From NCBI RefSeq assembly GCF_004135285.1, contig NZ_CP035494.1, positions 930,001-994,000 on the forward strand: a DNA stretch of 64,000 nucleotides, given 5' to 3'. Numbering within the stretch: the first letter of the stretch is position 1; every line of letters begins with the position of its first letter. This stretch comes from Microbacterium protaetiae (GTDB lineage Bacteria > Actinomycetota > Actinomycetes > Actinomycetales > Microbacteriaceae). The notes under the pieces were generated by a model. The model saw only the letters and a list, made by a program, of their open reading frames with translations, was not told the origin of the DNA and searched no databases. This document shows, piece after piece, positions 58,070 to 64,000 of the stretch. A program made the position numbers and the translations under genes.

Positions 58070-58987
58070 ATGTCACTCGAAGGCAAGGTCGCCATCGTCA
58101 CCGGGTCGGGCCGCGGTCTGGGCCTGGCATACGCGCAGGAACTGGCCCGGCAGGGCGCCGCGGTCATCGTGAACGACGTCGACGAGGCCACCGCGGCCGA
58201 GGCCGTGGCATCCATCACCTCCGCGGGCGGAAAGGCTACGGCCGTCGTCGCGCCGGTCGGCTCGACCGAGACGGCCCAGCGGCTCGTGCAGGCCGCCGTC
58301 GAGTCGTACTCACGCCTTGACATCGTGGTGACCAACGCCGGCGTGCTGCGCGACAAGGTGCTGTGGAAGATGAGCGACGACGACTTCGACACGGTCGTGA
58401 ACGTGCACCTGCGCGGCACCTTCACGTGCGTGCGCGAAGCGGTCGGGTACATGCGCGAACACGAGATCGCCGGGCGCGTCATCGCCATCGGCTCCCCCGC
58501 CGGCCAGCGCGGCAACTTCGGCCAGACCAACTACTCCGGTGTGAAGGCGGCGATCGTCGGCATGGTGCGCACCTGGTCGATGGAGCTGCGCAAGGCCGGC
58601 ATCACCGCGAACGCGGTGATCCCCGTCGCGGCCACGGCGATGACCGCGACGATCCCCTACTTCGCCGCGGCCGTCGAGGCCGAGCAGGCCGGCCAGACGC
58701 TGCCGGCCTTCTTCCGCCACGATCTCGGCTTCGGCACCGCCGACGACGTCGCGGGGCTCGTCGCGTTTCTGGCGTCGGATGCCGCTGCCGGCATCACCGG
58801 ACAGGCGATCGGTGTCGGCGGTGACCGGCTGCAGATCTGGGCGCACCCCGAGCCGGTCTTCAACGCGTATCACGAGGGAGGGTGGAGCGTCGAGGCGCTC
58901 GAAGACGCCCTGCCCGACATCATCGCCGCACACCGGCAGTCGGTCGGCGAGAGCTTTCCGCCACTGCCCGACGAATTGCAGCGGTAG
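58070..58987 (+). CDS. phdB: SDR-type 3-hydroxyacyl-CoA dehydrogenase of the phenylpropanoid operon
   Basis: 305-residue SDR of the peroxisomal multifunctional-enzyme type (T-G-S-G-R-G-L-G, N-A-G-V-L-R-D-K, catalytic Ser plus Y-S-G-V-K). It likely oxidises 3-hydroxy-3-(4-hydroxyphenyl)propionyl-CoA to 4-hydroxybenzoylacetyl-CoA. It has a GAAGGAG site and is first gene of the operon. The set SDR, amidohydrolase, acyl-CoA dehydrogenase, MaoC hydratase and CoA ligase matches phd of Corynebacterium and cou of Rhodococcus. The symbol is by analogy. Confidence 0.85.
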   Translation: MSLEGKVAIVTGSGRGLGLAYAQELARQGAAVIVNDVDEATAAEAVASITSAGGKATAVVAPVGSTETAQRLVQAAVESYSRLDIVVTNAGVLRDKVLWKMSDDDFDTVVNVHLRGTFTCVREAVGYMREHEIAGRVIAIGSPAGQRGNFGQTNYSGVKAAIVGMVRTWSMELRKAGITANAVIPVAATAMTATIPYFAAAVEAEQAGQTLPAFFRHDLGFGTADDVAGLVAFLASDAAAGITGQAIGVGGDRLQIWAHPEPVFNAYHEGGWSVEALEDALPDIIAAHRQSVGESFPPLPDELQR

Positions 58988-58994
58988 TAGCGAC

Positions 58995-59026
58995 GTCGTT
59001 TCGACTCGCTTCGCTCGCTCAACGAC
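58995..59026. repeat. short intergenic inverted repeat
   Basis: GTCGTT (58995-59000) and AACGAC (59021-59026) flank a TCGACTCGCTTCGCTCGCTC segment with internal hairpin potential. This type of short element (GTTTCGACTCGCTTCGCTCG) is often scattered between genes in Microbacteriaceae. Here it sits between the first two genes of an operon, in a 54-base gap. Confidence 0.45.
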
Positions 59027-59041
59027 CGAGAAGAGGCATCC

Positions 59042-59929
59042 ATGGCCCGCTACGAACCCGCGATCGACGTCGACGCGCTGACGGCGATCGACACGCACGT
59101 GCACATCGAGGTCGACGCGCACGGACACTCGTCGATGCCGGCCGAACTCAGCGAGGCGGCATCGGCCTACTTCAGCACGAGCGGGCCACGGCCCGACCTC
59201 GATTCGGTGGCCGCGTACTACCGCGAGCGCAAGACGGCCGCCGTCGTGTTCACGGTCGACGCCGAGACGCAGCTGCACCACCCGCCGGTCGACAGCGCCG
59301 ACATCGCCGCCGGGGCGGCGCGCCACAACGACATCCTCATCCCCTACGGATCGGTCGATCCGCGGCGGCCCGATGCACTCGATCGCATCCGGCGGCTGCT
59401 GGATGAGAGCGGGGTGCGCGGGTTCAAGTTCCACCCCACCGTGCAGGGGTTCGACCCGAGCGACGAGCAGTACTATCCGCTGTATGCCGCGATCCAGGAT
59501 GCCGCCGTCCCGGCGCTGTTCCACACCGGTCAGACCGGGATCGGTGCCGGCATGCCCGGCGGCTACGGTTTTGGGCTGGCCCTGTCGAACCCGATGCTGC
59601 TCGACAGCGTGGCGGCCGACTTTCCCGACCTGCAGATCATCATGGCCCACCCCTCGGTGCCGTGGCAGGACGAGGCCCTCTCGGTGGCGACTCACAAGCA
59701 CAACACCTGGATCGACCTGTCGGGGTGGAGCCCGAAGTACTTCCCCGCCGAACTCGTGCGGGCCGCGAACTCGTACCTGCGCGAGCGCATCCTGTTCGGC
59801 TCGGATTTTCCGCTGATCACCCCCGACCGGTGGATCGGCGACGCCGAGAAGACCGCACTGTTCAAGCCCGAGGCACTGCCCGGGATCATGAAGAACAACG
59901 CCGCGCGCCTACTGGGGCTGGGAGGCTGA
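59042..59929 (+). CDS. phdD: amidohydrolase-family beta-ketoacyl-CoA hydrolase (PhdD/CouO-like)
   Basis: 295-residue TIM-barrel hydrolase with H-x-H (T-H-V-H-I near 18-22), F-K-F-H-P, a His in L-F-H-T-G-Q, M-A-H-P-S and G-S-D-F-P-L near 262-267. In the coumarate routes of Rhodococcus and Corynebacterium such a protein splits 4-hydroxybenzoylacetyl-CoA hydrolytically to 4-hydroxybenzoate and acetyl-CoA. It begins 54 bases after the SDR, with a GAAGAGG site, and is directly followed by the acyl-CoA dehydrogenase. Confidence 0.84.
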   Translation: MARYEPAIDVDALTAIDTHVHIEVDAHGHSSMPAELSEAASAYFSTSGPRPDLDSVAAYYRERKTAAVVFTVDAETQLHHPPVDSADIAAGAARHNDILIPYGSVDPRRPDALDRIRRLLDESGVRGFKFHPTVQGFDPSDEQYYPLYAAIQDAAVPALFHTGQTGIGAGMPGGYGFGLALSNPMLLDSVAADFPDLQIIMAHPSVPWQDEALSVATHKHNTWIDLSGWSPKYFPAELVRAANSYLRERILFGSDFPLITPDRWIGDAEKTALFKPEALPGIMKNNAARLLGLGG

Positions 59930-59930
59930 C

Positions 59931-61121
59931 ATGCCCGCGATCGACGCAGATGCCGTCATCGGCATCGACCCGTACGGGTTCGCCCAGACGCACCTGAGTC
60001 CCGCCGCGCAAGCCGCGTTGCGCGAGCTGCGCACGGTGCTCGAGCGCGACATCCACCCCCTGCTGACCGACGCGTGGGAGACCGCGACAATGCCGCAGGG
60101 TGTGCTGGGCGCGCTCGTTCCGCTGCACCTGATGGACCCCGACGGGGTCGACGAGGCCGAAGCCCGCTCGAGCATGTTCGCCGGGTTTCGCACGTATCTG
60201 CTCGCACGCACCGACGTGTCGGTGGCGACGATGTACAACGCGCAATCCGGGTTGTTCCGCGCGATCGTGGGGCAGGGCGGCTCGGCCGAGCAGGTCGCCG
60301 TGCTCGAGCCGCGCATCCGCTCGTTCGCGCTGAAGGGCGTGTTCGCCCTCACCGAGCCCGACCACGGGTCGGACATCGCCGGAGGCCTGGCCACCGCAGC
60401 CCGTCGCGAGGGCGATGACTGGTTCATCGACGGCGCCAAGCGCTGGATCGGCGGTGCCGTCACCGCCGACGTCATCGCCGTGTTCGCCCGCGACGTCGCC
60501 GACGGGCAGGTCAAGGTGTTCCTTGTGCCACGCGATGCCGACGGCGTGACTGTGGACACGATCGGCGGAAAGGCATCGCTGCGCCCCATGCAGAATGCGC
60601 ACATCACTCTGACCGAGGTGCGTGTGCCCGAGACCGCGCGGCTGCAGAACATCAACGGATGGCGCGATGTGTCGGCGGTGCTGCGCACGATGCGATCGGA
60701 TGTCGCCTGGATCGCCGCGGGACTGCAGGCCGGCGCCGTCGAGGCAGCCACCCGCTATGTGCGCGAGCGCGAGCAGTTCGGCCGGCCGATCGCCGGTTTC
60801 CAGCTCGTGCAGGAGAAGCTCGCACGGATGCTGGGCAACGCTGTGGCATCGCTGGCGCTGGCCGTGCAGCTGTCTGCCCGCCAGGATGCCGGCGACTACC
60901 GCGACGAGAACTCCGCCCTGGCCAAGATGCAGACAGCGCTCCTGGCCCGGCAGACGGTCGCGTGGGCCCGTGAAGTGTGCGGCGGCAACGGCATTCTGCT
61001 CGAGAACGACGTCGCGCGCTTCTTCGCCGACGCCGAGGCCGTGTATTCGTACGAGGGCACGCACGAGATCAACGCCCTCATCGTCGGGCGGGCACTGACC
61101 GGCTCCTCGGCCTTCATCTGA
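59931..61121 (+). CDS. phdC: acyl-CoA dehydrogenase of the phenylpropanoid operon
   Basis: 396 residues of the glutaryl-CoA-dehydrogenase-like branch. FAD-binding segment F-A-L-T-E-P-D-H-G-S-D and the catalytic Glu in Y-S-Y-E-G-T-H-E-I-N are intact. It would desaturate arylpropionyl-CoA (for example 3-(4-hydroxyphenyl)propionyl-CoA) to the cinnamoyl-CoA, widening the operon to saturated side chains. It starts one base after the amidohydrolase stop. Length is normal. Confidence 0.88.
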   Translation: MPAIDADAVIGIDPYGFAQTHLSPAAQAALRELRTVLERDIHPLLTDAWETATMPQGVLGALVPLHLMDPDGVDEAEARSSMFAGFRTYLLARTDVSVATMYNAQSGLFRAIVGQGGSAEQVAVLEPRIRSFALKGVFALTEPDHGSDIAGGLATAARREGDDWFIDGAKRWIGGAVTADVIAVFARDVADGQVKVFLVPRDADGVTVDTIGGKASLRPMQNAHITLTEVRVPETARLQNINGWRDVSAVLRTMRSDVAWIAAGLQAGAVEAATRYVREREQFGRPIAGFQLVQEKLARMLGNAVASLALAVQLSARQDAGDYRDENSALAKMQTALLARQTVAWAREVCGGNGILLENDVARFFADAEAVYSYEGTHEINALIVGRALTGSSAFI

Positions 61122-61142
61122 ACGACATCGACAGGAGAGAAC

Positions 61143-61595
61143 ATGACCACCACCGTCGTCTACACCGACCTTCCCACCCTCGTCGGGCACGACCTGGGCT
61201 TCTCGAGCTGGATCGAGATCACCCAGGACCGCGTGAACACCTTCGCCGACGCCACCGACGACCACCAGTGGATTCACGTCGATCCCGAACGCGCGAAGGA
61301 CGGCCCGTTCGGCGGACCGATCGCCCATGGCTTTCTGACCTTGTCGCTGACGATTCCGATGTGGACCGAGCTGCTCGAGGTCGAGGGAGTGAGCACGAAG
61401 GTCAACTACGGGCTCGACAAGGTGCGCTTCGTCTCGCCGGTGGCCGTGGGCGCCCGCGTGCGGATGAAGGCCGTGATCGCCGAGGTCACCGAAGTCGCCG
61501 GCGGCTATCAGATCGCCGTGGATCAGACCATCGAGGTCGAGGGCGGCACCAAGCCCGCCGTCGTCGCCCGGGGGCTCAGCCGCTTCTACGCCTGA
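61143..61595 (+). CDS. phdE: MaoC-type enoyl-CoA hydratase
   Basis: 150-residue single hot-dog (R)-hydratase. The hydratase-2 motif F-A-D-A-T-D-D-H-Q-W-I-H-V-D appears at about 34-47, with catalytic Asp and His, then G-P-F-G-G-P-I-A-H-G. It adds water to hydroxycinnamoyl-CoA. It has an AGGAGA site 22 bases after the dehydrogenase. Small size and motifs match the hydratase of phd/cou operons. Confidence 0.87.
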   Translation: MTTTVVYTDLPTLVGHDLGFSSWIEITQDRVNTFADATDDHQWIHVDPERAKDGPFGGPIAHGFLTLSLTIPMWTELLEVEGVSTKVNYGLDKVRFVSPVAVGARVRMKAVIAEVTEVAGGYQIAVDQTIEVEGGTKPAVVARGLSRFYA

Positions 61596-61640
61596 GCCCG
61601 GCGGGGCGCGGCATCCATTCTTCAACGACGAAGGAGAGAC

Positions 61641-63161
61641 ATGCTCAACCAAGGCATCGGCACCTGGGTGAACCGGCGCGCGCAGCGCATGCGCGAAGAC
61701 GCCGCGGTGACGTTTCGCGACCAGCGCATCGGCTACGACGAGCTCGATGAGCGCATCGTGCGGCTCGCCGACGCCCTGCACACCCGCGGGGTGCGCGCCG
61801 GCGACCGGGTGGCGTACCTGGGCAACAACCACCCGTCGTTCCTCGAGGCGCTGTTTGCCACCACGATGATCGGGGCGATCTTCGTTCCGCTGAACACGCG
61901 TCTGGCCCCGCCCGAGATCGAGTTCGCCGTCGACAATTCGGGGGCCACCACGCTCATCTTCCAGAGCGCGCTGCTCGAGCTCGCCCGTGCCGGCACCTGG
62001 TCGAGCTCTGCCCGCCGGCGCATCTGCGTGGGCGGCAGCGACATCCCGGGCGTCGAGGACTACGACGAGGTCGTCGCGTCGGGTGCGCCCGACTACCGGG
62101 ACCACCTGGTCGCTCTCGATGACCCCGCGCTGATCCTGTACACCTCGGGCACCACTGGATACCCGAAGGGGGCCGTGCTCACGCACGGCAATCTCACCTG
62201 GAACACCTTCAACGCGCTCGTGGATTACGGCATCGGCGCGGGCGAACGCGTGCTGCTGATCTCGCCGATGTTCCACGTCGCCTCGCTCGGCATGGGCGCC
62301 CTGCCGATTCTGCTGCAGGGCGGCACGGTCGTGCTGCACGAGAAGTTCGAGCCGGGCGACGTTCTGCGCGCGATCGAGCGGGAGCAGGTCACGATGCTCT
62401 CGGGCGTGCCCACGACGTACCAGCTGATCGAGGAGCACCCCGACTGGGCCACCACCGATCTGTCGAGCCTGCGCCATCTGACCTGCGGAGGCTCCACGAT
62501 GCCGAAGCGGATGCTGGAGGCCTACGAAGCGCGCGGGCTGCACTTCTCGTGCGGATACGGCATGACCGAGACGTCGCCGGGGGCGACGGCGATGCCGCCG
62601 CATATGAGCGTCGAGAAGATGGGATCGTCGGGCCTGAAGCACTTCTTCACCGACGTGAAGGTCGTCAATGAAGAAGGGCGGATGTGCCCGCCCGGCGAGG
62701 TCGGCGAGATTCTGGTGAGCGGACCGAACGTGATCACCGAGTACTGGCGGCGCCCCGAGGCCACGGCCGAGACGATCGTCGACGGATGGCTGCACACCGG
62801 CGACCTCGGCTACCTCGACGAAGACGGCTACCTGTTCGTCGTCGACCGGTTGAAGGACATGATCATCTCTGGGGGCGAGAACATCTACTCCGCCGAGGTC
62901 GAAGGGGCGATCATGCAGATTCCCGAGATCTCGGGCGTCGCCCTCATCGGGATGCCCGACCCGAAGTGGGGCGAGGTGCCGGTGGCTGTGGCGACCCTCG
63001 ACGAGGGCGCGTCGCTGACCGCGGCCGAGGTCATCGAGCGGCTGCAGGGTCGGCTGGCGAAGTACAAGATCCCGCGCGACGTGAGGTTCGTCGACGAACT
63101 GCCCCGCACCGCCAGCGGAAAGATCCGCAAGGGCGATCTGCGCACGCAGTTCGGCGAGTAG
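61641..63161 (+). CDS. phdA: acyl-CoA ligase, probable hydroxycinnamate-CoA ligase
   Basis: 506-residue AMP-forming ligase. The P-loop is Y-T-S-G-T-T-G-Y-P-K-G, G-Y-G-M-T-E-T is A5, H-T-G-D-L-G is A7, and the catalytic Lys lies in P-R-T-A-S-G-K-I-R-K-G. It activates p-coumarate or related acids to the CoA ester, the entry step of the operon. It has an AAGGAGA site and is last gene of the operon. The substrate is inferred from the other genes; general fatty-acid ligase is the alternative. Confidence 0.87.
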   Translation: MLNQGIGTWVNRRAQRMREDAAVTFRDQRIGYDELDERIVRLADALHTRGVRAGDRVAYLGNNHPSFLEALFATTMIGAIFVPLNTRLAPPEIEFAVDNSGATTLIFQSALLELARAGTWSSSARRRICVGGSDIPGVEDYDEVVASGAPDYRDHLVALDDPALILYTSGTTGYPKGAVLTHGNLTWNTFNALVDYGIGAGERVLLISPMFHVASLGMGALPILLQGGTVVLHEKFEPGDVLRAIEREQVTMLSGVPTTYQLIEEHPDWATTDLSSLRHLTCGGSTMPKRMLEAYEARGLHFSCGYGMTETSPGATAMPPHMSVEKMGSSGLKHFFTDVKVVNEEGRMCPPGEVGEILVSGPNVITEYWRRPEATAETIVDGWLHTGDLGYLDEDGYLFVVDRLKDMIISGGENIYSAEVEGAIMQIPEISGVALIGMPDPKWGEVPVAVATLDEGASLTAAEVIERLQGRLAKYKIPRDVRFVDELPRTASGKIRKGDLRTQFGE

Positions 63162-63227
63162 ACACCGGCGGCATTCGGCGTCGCGTGTGCGGGCGCGCGC
63201 GCCGTGCAGCCGCCGGCATCCCCGGCA

Positions 63228-63350
63228 TCCTCCCGGCATCCTCCCGGCATCCTCCCGGGGATCCCCCTTCCGGCATCCCCCTGTATCCCGCTTCCGGCAT
63301 CCCCCTGTATCCCACTTCCGGCATCCCCGGTATCCCACTTCCGGCATCCC
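63228..63350. repeat. GGCATCC-rich minisatellite after the ligase gene
   Basis: Three or four copies of a 10-12 base unit CCGGCATCCTC pass into a unit of 23-24 bases beginning CTTCCGGCATCCCC (at 63267, 63291, 63315 and 63338). The tract resembles the repeat after pcaG (36871-37023): same GGCATCC core and also placed next to a palindrome array. Confidence 0.8.
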
Positions 63351-63373
63351 CCGCGGGGAGTGAGTATGCACTC

Positions 63374-63854
63374 AGTCGTCACAAACGGCCCCCTCAACGC
63401 ACCACAAGGGGCCATATGCGACGACTCAACCCGCAGCACCAAAATTCAGTCGTCACAAACGGCCCCCTCAACGCAGCCCGAGGGGCCATATGCGACGACC
63501 GAAGAACGAGCATGGATGCTGCGGGGATCCCACGACATGGCGACGGCGCCCAGCACGACGGCGACAACCCGCACCGCTCATCGCGCCGCACGGCGCACGC
63601 TGCGGCATCCCCCGCATCCGCCGGCATACCCCCGGGGGAGTAAGTATGCACTCAGTCGTCACATATGGCCCCTTCAGCGCACCACAAGGGGCCATATGCG
63701 ACGACCCAACCGACAGCCCGAAAATTCAGTCGTCACAAATGGCCCCTTCAGCGCACCACAAGGGGCCATATGCGACGACTCAACCCGCAGCCCCAGAATT
63801 CAGTCGTCACAAACGGCCCCCTCAACGCACCCGGAGGGGCAATATGCGACGACC
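63374..63854. repeat. five 53-base palindromes, part of a 354-base tandem duplication
   Basis: Units lie at 63374-63426, 63448-63500, 63654-63706, 63728-63780 and 63802-63854. Each has arms AGTCGTC and GACGAC(T/C) around GGCCCC...GGGGCC; in the third the two 20-base arms differ at only one position. Units 1 and 2 plus the following roughly 150 bases recur 354 bases further on (units 4 and 5). From 63162 to the window end I see no gene, only these repeats and spacer DNA. Short open frames in this area have no family features and follow the repeats. Confidence 0.9.
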
Positions 63855-64000
63855 GAAGAACGAGCATGGATGCTGCGGGGATCCTACGACGTCGCGACGG
63901 CGCCCAGCACGACGGCGACAACCCGCACCGCGCACCGCGCAACCGATCCGCGCGCCACGCGCGGCGCACCGCGCACCGCTCAGCGCGCCGCGGCGCCGGC

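Noticed and set aside
59886..63371. 1161-codon open frame on the minus strand opposite the phenylpropanoid operon
   Set aside because: It is antisense to four well-supported genes, is rich in His/Arg/Gly as GC-rich shadows are, and has no domain. The plus-strand proteins have intact active sites.
1..64000. tRNA, rRNA, prophage, integrase or insertion sequence
   Set aside because: I looked for cloverleaf-like segments, transposase or integrase motifs and terminal repeats and found none that I could support by reading alone.

Overview
The window is GC-rich DNA with Actinobacteria-type genes. Members of the motif GGATGCC/GGCATCC recur throughout, the pca genes have separate pcaC and pcaD (not the pcaL fusion of Rhodococcus and Streptomyces), and several genes appear to start without a leader. 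I infer a Microbacteriaceae chromosome, most likely Microbacterium or a close relative. No rRNA, tRNA, transposase, integrase or phage gene was recognised. Almost the whole window is one catabolic supercluster for plant- and lignin-derived cyclic acids, funnelling to protocatechuate and the beta-ketoadipate pathway.

Left part (1-13.3 kb): the end of a peptide transporter and a small acidic protein. Then comes a minus-strand operon for ring hydroxylation and extradiol (meta) cleavage: VOC dioxygenase, two FAH-family hydrolases, FAD monooxygenase, ACMSD-like amidohydrolase and an MBL-fold hydrolase. A LysR regulator is divergent from it. An MFS carrier and the second half of the beta-ketoadipate pathway follow (pcaI, pcaJ, pcaF and an IclR regulator).

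Island (13.4-32.3 kb): a block that appears inserted between the two halves of the pca genes. It has three flavoproteins of the ketosteroid-dehydrogenase type, a TIM-barrel enzyme, SDR, Zn-alcohol and Gfo/Idh-type dehydrogenases, a YciI-like protein and a LysR regulator. A second operon holds a shikimate kinase-dehydroquinate synthase fusion, a Liv-type ABC importer (with a LivM-LivG fusion), a quinate/shikimate dehydrogenase and a variant type II dehydroquinase. I read it as uptake and aromatisation of alicyclic acids (quinate/shikimate-like and possibly cyclohexane-carboxylate-like) to protocatechuate or hydroxybenzoate.

Central pca/pob part (32.4-44.1 kb): a MetE-like methyltransferase, pcaC, pcaD, pcaB, pcaG and pcaH, two IclR and one MarR regulators, a probable 3-hydroxybenzoate 4-monooxygenase and pobA. 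Two intergenic repeat arrays lie here.

Right part (44.2-63.2 kb): an eight-gene operon with a two-subunit phenol-phosphorylating dikinase, HAD phosphatase, three-part biotin-dependent carboxylase, PaaK-like CoA ligase and SDR. Its content matches the hydroxyphenylethanone (Hpe/Acv) route for 4-hydroxyacetophenone-type compounds. After an M3 oligopeptidase, an MFS carrier and a MarR regulator comes a phd/cou-type operon for p-hydroxycinnamates. Both routes should meet at 4-hydroxybenzoylacetyl-CoA, then go through 4-hydroxybenzoate, PobA and PcaHG. The last 0.8 kb is a tandem array of long palindromes without genes.
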